The translations under genes were made by a program, and so were the position numbers. The notes under the pieces were generated by a model. It saw only the letters and a program-made list of their open reading frames with translations. It did no database searches and was not told the DNA's origin. A DNA stretch of 64,000 bases, taken from positions 1 through 64,000 of the forward strand of contig NZ_JAESWA010000019.1 of the NCBI RefSeq assembly GCF_016765615.1, given 5' to 3'. Of the stretch, positions 35,718-43,920 are shown piece by piece; the stretch's first letter is position 1, and each line of letters opens with the position of its first letter. This DNA is from Clostridium paridis (GTDB taxonomy: Bacteria > Bacillota > Clostridia > Clostridiales > Clostridiaceae).

Positions 35718-36896
35718 ATGGGGAAAGTAATAACATATTATCTGGGTGATGAGAAAAATTCAGCTGAAGAATACTATGATGTAATAAAGAGATTTTCAAA
35801 AGAGATAATAGGATATGTTAAAGAAAACGTAGGAGTATTTGTAGAAAATCGTATGGAATACCAGAATAGAATTGATCCTAAAAAACTAAAAAAGAAAGAA
35901 GAGTATTATTTAGAGATATTAATCTTAGGTGTGCTTTGGAATGAATACATTAATAATGCTATAAAATCTAGGTTACTCTCCAAAACAATATTGACTAGGA
36001 CTGTATATTTTAGGGTAAAAGGAAAGAAGATGAAAAAAGTAAGAATAAAAATAAAAGGCTTTCTTTCTACCATTATTTCTAAGAACAATAAGAGCTTGAG
36101 AAAAGATGTTGCCAGGTCTTTTAATAATGTAAATAAACTAATTCAATGGTTAAAGGCAACTGGAGAATTTATATATGAAGTTAAGTGTCTACAAGAATGG
36201 AGTAATTACTTAAAAACAAAAAACAAAGAAGAAATTTACCAATTCCTGACTAGGAGTATTAATATTGCAAATGAATTTGAGGAAAAAAGCAAAATTACAT
36301 TAGGCGTTTATACGAAGGGGGTAGGGAGCTTTCTAAGAGAAGTTTATCCTAGTCATACCTGGAAAGAGGATGTTATATATTGTGGAAAGAGAGAAGTTCA
36401 ATATCATTTAAATATGGTTGGAGCAGAAATACTCAATAGAATATATAGAGAAGATTTTCTAAAGACTGATGAAAAGAGAATTCTTTTGCCAGGATGCATG
36501 AGAAACAATTTAGAAGAAGAGTGCAGGGGAATAAGAACAGAATACGGGTATGTATGCATTAACTGCAAAAGTGATTGTGCTGTGAGCAAGTTATCATTAA
36601 TGGGCAAAAAATATGGAGTTAAAGTTTTTGTAATTCCACATGAATCTCTAATATATGAAAACACCAATATTGAAGATAAAAGTATAGGCATTATTGGTGT
36701 CGTATGTGTACTTAATCTCATCTCGGGAGGAATGAAGGCGAAGAGTATAGGATTTATCCCTCAATGTGTAATTCTTAATTATTGCGGATGTAAAAATCAT
36801 TGGGATGAAGAAGGAATTATCACTAACTTAGATATTAATAAGCTATTTAACGTATTAGCAATAAGCGACACTTCTGCAGACATTAATATAAAGTAA
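35718..36896 (+). CDS. DUF116 domain protein with C-terminal cysteine cluster
   Basis: About 392 residues. The N-terminal 220 residues are helical and very basic, with no family I recognise. The C-terminal part (about 235-390) is DUF116-like: LPGCMRNNLEEECRG, CINCKSDC, GVKVFVIPHES, then QCVILNYCGCKNHW. Eight or more cysteines there suggest an Fe-S cluster. Role unknown. The start is uncertain: ATG 35718 has GGTGAGG only two bases away, and GTG 35706 has AAGGTGG 12 bases upstream. Divergent from the isoprenoid synthase-like gene. Confidence 0.72.
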   Translation: MGKVITYYLGDEKNSAEEYYDVIKRFSKEIIGYVKENVGVFVENRMEYQNRIDPKKLKKKEEYYLEILILGVLWNEYINNAIKSRLLSKTILTRTVYFRVKGKKMKKVRIKIKGFLSTIISKNNKSLRKDVARSFNNVNKLIQWLKATGEFIYEVKCLQEWSNYLKTKNKEEIYQFLTRSINIANEFEEKSKITLGVYTKGVGSFLREVYPSHTWKEDVIYCGKREVQYHLNMVGAEILNRIYREDFLKTDEKRILLPGCMRNNLEEECRGIRTEYGYVCINCKSDCAVSKLSLMGKKYGVKVFVIPHESLIYENTNIEDKSIGIIGVVCVLNLISGGMKAKSIGFIPQCVILNYCGCKNHWDEEGIITNLDINKLFNVLAISDTSADINIK

Positions 36897-36963
36897 AAAT
36901 TATACTAAATATTAAACAAATTATTAAATATTATAGTCAGGGGCAATTATATAGAAAGTAATC

Positions 36964-36992
36964 TTGACATATAAAAAATATGAAAGTAGAAT
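36964..36992 (+). promoter_or_regulatory. Sigma-A promoter of amtB
   Basis: TTGACA (36964-36969), 17-base spacer, TAGAAT (36987-36992). It gives a leader of about 150 bases. Confidence 0.7.
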
Positions 36993-37020
36993 TAGAACTA
37001 GTTGATAAATAAAAATTTAG

Positions 37021-37073
37021 GAAAACTATGGCGTTTTCATTTCAATTTTAATATACACTGGGGGGTGTATATT
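37021..37073 (+). ncRNA. Tandem six-base-loop hairpins in the amtB leader
   Basis: Hairpin 1: GAAAAC (37021-37026), loop TATGGC, GTTTTC (37033-37038). Hairpin 2: AATATACAC (37050-37058), loop TGGGGG, GTGTATATT (37065-37073). Both loops are six bases with G at position 4, as in ANTAR-protein target RNAs, but loop position 1 is U rather than the usual A. A seven-T run follows at 37091-37097. Confidence 0.4.
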
Positions 37074-37154
37074 GTTTGGGATGTCTGCGCTTTTTTTATG
37101 CAAAAAAATAAATTAAGTTGAATTGCTAAGTTAATTGAAAATGGGGGTAGAAAA

Positions 37155-38399
37155 ATGAATATGTTAAATGGAGCTGATATGGGGTTTGTCTTTATTTCAG
37201 CAGCCTTAGTAATGCTAATGGTTCCTGGGTTAGCATTGTTTTATGGTGGAATGGTAAAGAGTAAAAATGTGTTAAGTACAACAGTACATAGTTATGCAGC
37301 CTTAGCTATTATTTCAATACAATGGATAATAGTAGGTTATACATTGGCTTTTGGGCCAGACATAAAAGGAATAATCGGTGGATTTGATTGGGGTTTTCTA
37401 AAAAATGTAGGAATAACTCCTAATGCAGATTATGCAAGTACTATTCCTCACTTAGAATTTGTAATATTTCAATTAATGTTTGCAGCTATTACTGCTGCAG
37501 TAATATCTGGTTCTTTTGCTGAGCGTATGAGATTTCCAGCATTCTTAATATTTATGCTTTTATGGAGTACCTTAGTTTATGATCCTATTGCTCACTGGGT
37601 ATGGGGAAGTAATGGAGAGCATATGGGGTGGCTAAAAAAACTTGGAGTATTAGATTTTGCAGGTGGGAATGTAGTTGAAATAAATTCAGGTGTTTCTGGG
37701 CTTGTTGCAGCAATATTTATTGGAAAAAGAAAAAAGAGAAAACCTGAGCCTCATCATATACCAATGGCAATACTAGGAGGCGGTATTTTGTGGTTTGGTT
37801 GGTTTGGGTTTAATGCTGGAAGTGCTCTTTCTATGAATTATGTAGCAATTAATGCATTTGTAACCACCAATACTTCTGCAGCAGCAGGAGCAATTGCTTG
37901 GGTTGCTTGTGAATGGATTCTTTATAAGAAACCTACAGCTTTAGGAACTATAAGTGGAGCTATAGCAGGATTAGTGGCCATAACACAAGGAGCTGGATAT
38001 GTAAGTCCTATGTCAGCTGTTGTCTTGGGATTGGTTGGAGGAATATTAAGTTTCCTTGCAATAGCAGTATTAAAAGCAAAACTTGGATATGATGATGCAT
38101 TAGATGCCTTTGGATGCCATGGAGTTGCGGGAATTTGGGGTGCTATTGGAACTGCAATATTTGCATCTAAAGATATTAATTCGGCAGGAGCAAATGGAGT
38201 TATATATGGCAACTTTGAATTATTGAAAGTTCATCTTATTTCAGCAGCATCAGTTGCTTTATATGCAGCAGTAGTAACCTTCATAATATTAAAAGTAATG
38301 AGTTTTGTTATGAAAATAAGAACTGATGAGTCTCAGGAGTCAGAAGGATTAGATATTTCCTTACATGGTGAAGGAGCATATACAGGATTAAATGTATAA
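37155..38399 (+). CDS. amtB: Ammonium transporter AmtB
   Basis: Ammonium channel of 414 residues with 11 membrane helices and no obvious signal peptide. Pore motifs are present: the N-terminal DMGFVFISAALVMLMVPGLAL, the twin-His region (AHWVWG; DAFGCHGVAGIWGAIGT) and FAGGNVVEINSGVSGLV, each family-typical. The short basic C-terminal tail (KIRTDESQESEGLDIS) is the usual P-II contact. GGGGG precedes the ATG. The P-II gene follows after a terminator. Confidence 0.95.
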   Translation: MNMLNGADMGFVFISAALVMLMVPGLALFYGGMVKSKNVLSTTVHSYAALAIISIQWIIVGYTLAFGPDIKGIIGGFDWGFLKNVGITPNADYASTIPHLEFVIFQLMFAAITAAVISGSFAERMRFPAFLIFMLLWSTLVYDPIAHWVWGSNGEHMGWLKKLGVLDFAGGNVVEINSGVSGLVAAIFIGKRKKRKPEPHHIPMAILGGGILWFGWFGFNAGSALSMNYVAINAFVTTNTSAAAGAIAWVACEWILYKKPTALGTISGAIAGLVAITQGAGYVSPMSAVVLGLVGGILSFLAIAVLKAKLGYDDALDAFGCHGVAGIWGAIGTAIFASKDINSAGANGVIYGNFELLKVHLISAASVALYAAVVTFIILKVMSFVMKIRTDESQESEGLDISLHGEGAYTGLNV

Positions 38400-38410
38400 T
38401 AAGTTATTAA

Positions 38411-38445
38411 AAAATAACCTTAAGTTACTTAAGGTTATTTTTTTT
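38411..38445 (+). terminator. Terminator after amtB
   Basis: Perfect 14-bp stem AAAATAACCTTAAG and CTTAAGGTTATTTT around a TTA loop, then T. It lies between amtB and the P-II gene, so P-II may depend on read-through or its own promoter. Confidence 0.85.
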
Positions 38446-38522
38446 ACTCTTTAGGGAAGTATAAATTGTAGACTACGCTATTAAGTATATAGTATTATGA
38501 ACTTATGGGGGTGGTAAGTTAT

Positions 38523-38885
38523 ATGGATAAGAAGCTTATGAAAGTTGATATTATCACAAGAGCTAATAAATTTGATGAACTTAAAGATGCATTAAATCAT
38601 ATAGGGGTTACAGGAATGACTGTTTCTAATGTACTAGGTTGTGGAATGCAAAAAGGATATAAAGAGTATTATAGAGGCGTAGCTGTAGAAGTTAATCTGC
38701 TTCCTAAAATAAAGGTTGAAATAGTAGTAAGTGAAATTCCAGTTGAGGTAGTTGTTGATGCCGCAAAAAAGGTTTTGGGAACTGGTGAAATTGGGGATGG
38801 TAAGATATTTATTTATGAATTAGCAAATGTTATTCGTATTAGAACTGGAGAAGAAGGTTGGGACGCTCTCCAAGATAGCAAATAA
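38523..38885 (+). CDS. P-II nitrogen regulatory protein
   Basis: P-II-type signal protein of 120 residues that binds ATP/ADP and 2-oxoglutarate and closes AmtB by inserting its T-loop. The T-loop region reads GCGMQKGYKEYYRG with the conserved Tyr present, followed by LLPKIKVEI; the B-loop is GTGEIGDGKIFI. ATG 38523 is chosen because GGGGGTGG (38506-38513) is its ribosome site; an ATG at 38505 would overlap it. Adjacency to amtB supports a GlnK role. Confidence 0.93.
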   Translation: MDKKLMKVDIITRANKFDELKDALNHIGVTGMTVSNVLGCGMQKGYKEYYRGVAVEVNLLPKIKVEIVVSEIPVEVVVDAAKKVLGTGEIGDGKIFIYELANVIRIRTGEEGWDALQDSK

Positions 38886-38907
38886 TCTAATAAAATTGAT
38901 AAATAAA

Positions 38908-38936
38908 TTGACTACAAAGAATAAATATTATATATT
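38908..38936 (+). promoter_or_regulatory. Candidate promoter ahead of a terminator and the second chemoreceptor
   Basis: TTGACT (38908-38913), 17-base spacer, TATATT (38931-38936). It would start RNA about 15 bases before the terminator at 38957. Confidence 0.5.
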
Positions 38937-38956
38937 TAAAAGTATATACATGTCAA

Positions 38957-38992
38957 AGAGGACATCCTAATGGGGGATGCCCTCTTTTTTTT
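38957..38992 (+). terminator. Terminator after the P-II gene, immediately upstream of the chemoreceptor
   Basis: AGAGG-A-CATCC (38957-38967) pairs with GGATG-C-CCTCT (38975-38985), with one internal mismatch and a T-run. It is 12 bases before the chemoreceptor ribosome site. Confidence 0.85.
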
Positions 38993-39013
38993 ATAAAATA
39001 AGGGGGGCTATAA

Positions 39014-41188
39014 ATGAAATTAAGGTTAAATTATTTGCTGAATAGGAACTTAAAAAGCCATTCTGAAATGGTTTTTGAGGGTATTTCTAGGGGGAGAAAG
39101 AAAGCTCTTGAAAATTGGTTTAGGGATAAGTGGGTGCAATTAGAAACCACAATGAATACAATTAAAAGCTTAGATGAAGACAGTAGGGAAATTAATTTAG
39201 AGCTTGAGGATAAACTAAAATATTACAACGATTTTAGTGAACTCTTAGTTATTAATGAAGCTGGAAAAGTTATTATTTCAACATGTCAAAAACATATAGG
39301 AGATGATATGAGCATATTTCCTAACTTTGAAGAGGGGATAAGTGGTAATCACCTTATGTATGGACCATACAATGATGAAAAAACCTTGGATTTAAATCTG
39401 TCTAGTAAAAAGTTTTTTGATGAAGTTACGTTGTTGTTTTCAATTCCTTATAGAAATGAGAATAATGAGAGAAGAATATTATGTACAAGGGTATTGAATG
39501 ATGACATGAGTAATGTAATTCAAGATGAGGATACTCATATTTATAAAGATTCTGGAGATAATTATCTATTTATGATAAAAAGTGATAGAGATATTTTGCC
39601 AGGAACAGCTATATCAAGAAGCAGATTTGAAGATAATACATTTACAATGGGTGAAAATTTAAAGGATGGTGTAAAGACTAGCAAGTGGGGAGTCGTAAAA
39701 ATAAATAAACATACTGAGTTTGAAGTGATTTTTAATGATCCGGCAACAGGAAAGCTTCATCCTGGTATACAAAAGACCATGGAAAACGAGGAGAATTTAG
39801 ATTGTTGGCCAGGATATCCGGATTATAGACACATCATGGTTGGAGGAAAGGGAACAATAATTAGACCACCATATTCTAATGAAGTTTGGGGAATGATGTG
39901 TGAAGGAGACATAGCTGAAATATATAATTTCAGAAGTGTAAATTTAAGAATTCCATTAGTTACATCTATAATAACAGCGTTATTTCTAATAGTAAGTAGA
40001 GTAATAACAGCAAAAGTAGGGAATCTTGGTATTGTTAGTGACATAGCTACTTGGATTATAATAACATTAGCAACATATTTCATTTCTAAAAAAGTTATTG
40101 TAAAGCCTTTAAATACAACTGTTTCTATATTACATATGATTGCAGAAGGAGAAGGTGATTTAACTAAAAGGGTAGAAAAGCTATCATCAGATGAAATAGG
40201 AGAGCTGTCTAGATGGTTTAATAAATTTATAAATAATCAAATGAATATGGTTAAGAGAGTTGGAACATCAGCTAAGACTACAAAACAATCAATAAAAGCA
40301 GTTTCAGAATTAACAGAAAATATAAAAAATAGTATGAAGGTGATAGCTGGGACTGTAGAAAGTTTACTATTAAATACAAACAATCAAAATGAATTAATTC
40401 AAAATAATAAAGCACAGTTTAATAATATATCTACTTCCATTAAGGAAATGGACGAGTTAATTAATCAGGTTACTGAAAAGGCTATAAAAACAAGTAAGTA
40501 TGCAGTTGAAGCAAATGGATCGTCTGAAGAAGTATTAAATTCTATGGAAGAACTTGATAGAATAATGGAGAGAACATTAAAAAGCATAGGTTTATTACAA
40601 AAAAGATCAAATGAAATATCACAAGTTATAAGTGTTATTAGTAGTATTAGTAAACAAACTCAATTACTATCTCTTAATGCAACTATTGAAGCTGCAAGAG
40701 CAGGTGAAGCAGGTAAGGGCTTTTCTATAGTTGCTCAAGAAATATCAAAGTTAGCTTCTGAAACAGAGGAATCGACAGCGTCTATCAGTGAAATTGTAAG
40801 AAATATTCAATTAGAAACAAAGAATACTTCTGAAGCAATTGTGCAGATTAATTCAAGTGTAAAAAAATCTGTTATAAGTACTAAAGAAGCAATTAAATCT
40901 TTTGAGTTAATATCAAATAATATAACAGAGGTAACTAGAACCATGGAGTCTATATCTAAGATTACAAATAATCAAAGTATTGCAGTTAATCAAGTAGATA
41001 TAGAGATAAATAAAATGGCAGAAGTGATAAGAAAAAATACACTTCAAGGAGCAAGTAGTAGTGAAGAATCTCTTGGTCTTGTAGAGGATATATTAAGGCA
41101 AATTATCCAATTAAAACAAGTTTCTGAAGTAATGGTATATTCATCAGATAACTTAGAAGAAATTGTAGGCGGATTCAAGATAGTATAA
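39014..41188 (+). CDS. Chemoreceptor-like protein with N-terminal Cache-like domain before two TM helices
   Basis: 724 residues. Residues 1-310 form a Cache/PAS-like sensor ([21 protein letters not shown]) with no preceding membrane helix or signal peptide. Two TM helices follow (about 312-330 and 343-361), then HAMP (about 361-415) and a methyl-accepting domain with [23 protein letters not shown]. Standard receptors have a TM helix before the sensor. Here, with two TM helices after it, the sensor would be cytoplasmic if the signalling domain is cytoplasmic. GGGGGG precedes the ATG. The amtB/P-II context hints at nitrogen-related sensing (inference). Confidence 0.88.
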   Translation: MKLRLNYLLNRNLKSHSEMVFEGISRGRKKALENWFRDKWVQLETTMNTIKSLDEDSREINLELEDKLKYYNDFSELLVINEAGKVIISTCQKHIGDDMSIFPNFEEGISGNHLMYGPYNDEKTLDLNLSSKKFFDEVTLLFSIPYRNENNERRILCTRVLNDDMSNVIQDEDTHIYKDSGDNYLFMIKSDRDILPGTAISRSRFEDNTFTMGENLKDGVKTSKWGVVKINKHTEFEVIFNDPATGKLHPGIQKTMENEENLDCWPGYPDYRHIMVGGKGTIIRPPYSNEVWGMMCEGDIAEIYNFRSVNLRIPLVTSIITALFLIVSRVITAKVGNLGIVSDIATWIIITLATYFISKKVIVKPLNTTVSILHMIAEGEGDLTKRVEKLSSDEIGELSRWFNKFINNQMNMVKRVGTSAKTTKQSIKAVSELTENIKNSMKVIAGTVESLLLNTNNQNELIQNNKAQFNNISTSIKEMDELINQVTEKAIKTSKYAVEANGSSEEVLNSMEELDRIMERTLKSIGLLQKRSNEISQVISVISSISKQTQLLSLNATIEAARAGEAGKGFSIVAQEISKLASETEESTASISEIVRNIQLETKNTSEAIVQINSSVKKSVISTKEAIKSFELISNNITEVTRTMESISKITNNQSIAVNQVDIEINKMAEVIRKNTLQGASSSEESLGLVEDILRQIIQLKQVSEVMVYSSDNLEEIVGGFKIV

Positions 41189-41201
41189 AAGGCAATATAT
41201 T

Positions 41202-41236
41202 AAAAAGCTGTAGTAATTATTTGCTACAGCTTTTTT
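41202..41236 (+). terminator. Bidirectional terminator, chemoreceptor / ABC ATPase
   Basis: Perfect 12-bp stem AAAAAGCTGTAG (41202-41213) and CTACAGCTTTTT, with T on both strands; it sits between convergent genes. Confidence 0.9.
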
Positions 41237-41265
41237 AGGTATTAATTAAATTTTAGAGGAAAAAT

Positions 41266-42366
41266 TTAAAAAATAGTGTTTTGCTCTTCCTTATCAAAAA
41301 TATGAATTTTATCCATGTTAAAAGTGAAATATAATTCGCTACCAACAGATAGACCTTCCTTAGGAGTAGTTTTTATTATAAGATTTCTGTCTTCAGAGGT
41401 TATATGAAGAAAAACTTCTGCTCCTAAATTCTCAATTACTTCAATTTTACCCTTTAATGTACTCGAACCTAAATTAGAGTCTACTAGCCTTATATCTTCT
41501 GGCCTAACACCAATAATCATTTCTTGATCCATATAGTTTTTATCTTTAAGTATGGTAGCTTTATTTTTGTTTAATTCCATATTACTATCTAAACATTTAA
41601 GTATAGGAGTTTCATTTTCCATAACAACATGTCCATACAGGAAGTTCATTTGAGGGCTTCCGATAAACCCAGCAACAAACATATTTGAAGGATGATTATA
41701 TATTTCTGTTGGTGAGGCAACTTGTTGAATAATACCATCTCTCATTACAACAATTTTTGTACCTAGGGTCATAGCTTCGGTCTGATCATGAGTTACATAT
41801 ATAAAAGTTGTTCCTAAGCTTTGGTGCAATTTAGCTATTTCAGCCCTCATTTGGTTTCTAAGCTTTGCATCTAGGTTTGATAAAGGTTCATCTAGTAAGA
41901 ATACTTTTGCATCTCTTACTATAGCTCTGCCCATAGCAACTCTTTGCCTTTGTCCACCAGAAAGAGCCTTAGGTTTTCTATCGAGAAGATGTTCAATATC
42001 AAGAATTTTAGCTGCATTCCTAACTTTTACATCAATTTCACTCTTTGGAGTTTTGCGAAGTTTTAATCCAAAAGCGATGTTGTCGTATACAGTCATATGT
42101 GGATAGAGGGCATAATTTTGGAAAACCATAGCAATATCTCTATCCTTTGGGGCTAAGTCATTTACAAGGTTTCCGTCAATATAAATTTCACCAGATGAAA
42201 TGTCTTCTAATCCTGCGATCATTCTTAAAGTTGTGGATTTGCCGCAACCTGAAGGACCTACAAATACAATAAATTCCTTATCTTCTATATCCAAAGAAAA
42301 GTCGCTTACAGCTGTAACATCTCCAGGATATACTTTACATATATTTTTTAATGATAGATTTGCCAT
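41266..42366 (-). CDS. MsmX/UgpC-type sugar ABC transporter ATPase
   Basis: ATPase of 366 residues of the CUT1 carbohydrate importer class. Walker A GPSGCGKSTTLRMIAG, signature LSGGQRQRVAMGRA, Walker B VFLLDEPLSNLDAKLR, then a C-terminal OB/TOBE regulatory domain (about 240-366; IGVRPEDIRL). No permease or binding-protein genes are adjacent, which fits a shared ATPase such as MsmX that energises several sugar importers. I start at ATG 42366, with GGGAGG upstream; an ATG at 42381 lies just before that site. Neighbouring alpha-glucoside genes suggest maltooligosaccharide-type uptake. Confidence 0.93.
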   Translation of the reverse strand: MANLSLKNICKVYPGDVTAVSDFSLDIEDKEFIVFVGPSGCGKSTTLRMIAGLEDISSGEIYIDGNLVNDLAPKDRDIAMVFQNYALYPHMTVYDNIAFGLKLRKTPKSEIDVKVRNAAKILDIEHLLDRKPKALSGGQRQRVAMGRAIVRDAKVFLLDEPLSNLDAKLRNQMRAEIAKLHQSLGTTFIYVTHDQTEAMTLGTKIVVMRDGIIQQVASPTEIYNHPSNMFVAGFIGSPQMNFLYGHVVMENETPILKCLDSNMELNKNKATILKDKNYMDQEMIIGVRPEDIRLVDSNLGSSTLKGKIEVIENLGAEVFLHITSEDRNLIIKTTPKEGLSVGSELYFTFNMDKIHIFDKEEQNTIF

Positions 42367-42768
42367 ACCTGTACCTCCCAAAATAAAAAACTAAATACTA
42401 TAAAGTGATTATATTAATACTATAACACCAAAAAATTCCATTAAGCAAAGAAAATTATTTTTTGAAGATACTAAGGATATTGAATATAAATGGCATAGTT
42501 GCTGGTCTTTAATAATATTCCATATGCCGAATTTAGAAAATTGTATAAAATGGGTAGAAAAAATATGTAAGATATCACAAAAGAAATTAATATGCATTAT
42601 AAGTATTTACTTGCATTAAGGTAATTTGGTAGAATTTTATAAAAGGTATAAATAGGATAGTTTACTAAATTACATAATAATGAGAAAATAATTATAGTTA
42701 GCAAGATAAAATTATAAATGTTTAAAATAATGTAGATATTATTCTATCTAGAATGGATGTGAAAATAG
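42367..42768. other. 402-base intergenic region, MsmX-like / LacI genes
   Basis: Very A+T-rich divergent spacer. It must hold promoters for both flanking genes, but I cannot assign them with confidence. No hairpin with a T-run, RNA motif or convincing small gene is visible. Confidence 0.5.
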
Positions 42769-43779
42769 ATGTCGGTAACTATAAGGGATGTAGCTAAGAA
42801 GGCTGGAGTTTCAGCATCTACGGTTTCTAGGGTTATTGCTAATAGCCCAAGAATAAGTGAAGATACAAAAATAAGAGTGCAAAGAGTGATAAAGGAACTG
42901 GATTATCATCCAAATGCTATTGCTAGAAGTCTTGCGAAAAGCTCTACAAGGACAATTGGACTAGTATTGCCTAATGAAGCTGAAGATTTGTTTAAAAACC
43001 CTTTCTTTATTAACGCAATGACAGGAATAAATATATGTGCTCAAAAAATGGGTTATTATATTATGTATTCTTTTAGTAAAAATGAGGAAGAGGAATTTGA
43101 TCTTGTAAAAAAATTTACTTCAAGTAATTTAGTAGACGGAGTAATCTTATTAATAGCAAGGGCAAATGATCGATGCATAGAGTACCTAAAGGATATGGAG
43201 TTTCCATTTTCAGTAATTGGCAGACCAGAGGATACTTCAGAAGTACTTTGGGTAGACAATGATAATTTTAATGCCATGTATAATGTGGTAAGTAAACTTC
43301 TGCAAAAGGGAATCAAAAAGATTGGTTTTATAAGCGGAGATAAGGAATGGAATGTTTCAAAGGATAGGTTAAATGGATATCTGCAGGCTCATTCTGTGCA
43401 CGGAGTTCAAGTAAATGAAAGCTTTATAGTACAGAGGATAAAATTCAATGAAGAAGAAGGCTATGATGCCATGAAGTTGATAGCAGAAAGTGAAATTCCA
43501 CAGGTAGTAGTAACTACGGATGATTTGTTTTCTTTTGGAGCTCTAAAATATCTTAATGAAAATAACTTAAAGGATGTTGCCCTAGTGGGATTTAATAATA
43601 CTCCATTAGCTGCATATCAAAATCCGCCATTAGCATCTGTAGATATCAATGCAGAAAAGCTTGGATATTATGCTGCTAAGCTTTTGATTGGAAGCCTCAA
43701 TGATAGTAACTTGGAGAGAAATCACTACATAATAGAGACTAATTTAATTGCTAGAGAATCAATTAAAGGAATACTCTAG
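42769..43779 (+). CDS. LacI-family transcriptional regulator
   Basis: Regulator of 336 residues. The N-terminal helix-turn-helix is VTIRDVAKKAGVSASTVSRV (3-22), with the minor-groove hinge (about 48-58, NAIARSLA) and a periplasmic-binding-protein-like sugar domain (60-336) ending HYIIETNLIARESI. Members acting on alpha-glucoside genes (MalR-like) bind operators of the type found at 46235 and 46452. It lies between the MsmX-like ATPase and the GH65 gene. Confidence 0.93.
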   Translation: MSVTIRDVAKKAGVSASTVSRVIANSPRISEDTKIRVQRVIKELDYHPNAIARSLAKSSTRTIGLVLPNEAEDLFKNPFFINAMTGINICAQKMGYYIMYSFSKNEEEEFDLVKKFTSSNLVDGVILLIARANDRCIEYLKDMEFPFSVIGRPEDTSEVLWVDNDNFNAMYNVVSKLLQKGIKKIGFISGDKEWNVSKDRLNGYLQAHSVHGVQVNESFIVQRIKFNEEEGYDAMKLIAESEIPQVVVTTDDLFSFGALKYLNENNLKDVALVGFNNTPLAAYQNPPLASVDINAEKLGYYAAKLLIGSLNDSNLERNHYIIETNLIARESIKGIL

Positions 43780-43792
43780 AATATAAAGGAAA

Positions 43793-43836
43793 GACCCTTG
43801 CAGATTGTAATTCATCTTGTAAGGGTTCATTTTTTA
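43793..43836 (+). terminator. Terminator of the LacI gene
   Basis: GACCCTTGCAGAT pairs imperfectly with ATCTTGTAAGGGTTC, then six T. Confidence 0.75.
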
Positions 43837-43845
43837 TAAAAAAGG

Positions 43846-43871
43846 GGAAGTGTTGGGTAATTAACACTTCC
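43846..43871 (-). terminator. Terminator of the GH65 gene
   Basis: Perfect 9-bp stem GGAAGTGTT (43846-43854) and AACACTTCC (43863-43871). On the minus strand it is followed by CC and a T-run. Confidence 0.8.
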
Positions 43872-43920
43872 TTAAATTATGGAGGTTTTAAAGTGTGCAT
43901 TATTTAAAACCACTATAGAA

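Noticed and set aside
37050-37073. Metal-type operator (CsoR-like G tract) before amtB
   Set aside because: The G tract is the hairpin loop, it lies downstream of the predicted start site, and no metal gene is near.
42409-42597. 62-codon minus-strand frame in the msmX/lacI gap
   Set aside because: Composition looks like random A+T-rich DNA (Phe/Ile/His-rich), no clear ribosome site and no family resemblance.
43846-43871. Possible third copy of the IS-end palindrome (GGAAGTGTT)
   Set aside because: It shares only about ten bases with the 27.65-kb element, lacks the TGTTTGC block, and is well explained as the GH65 terminator.
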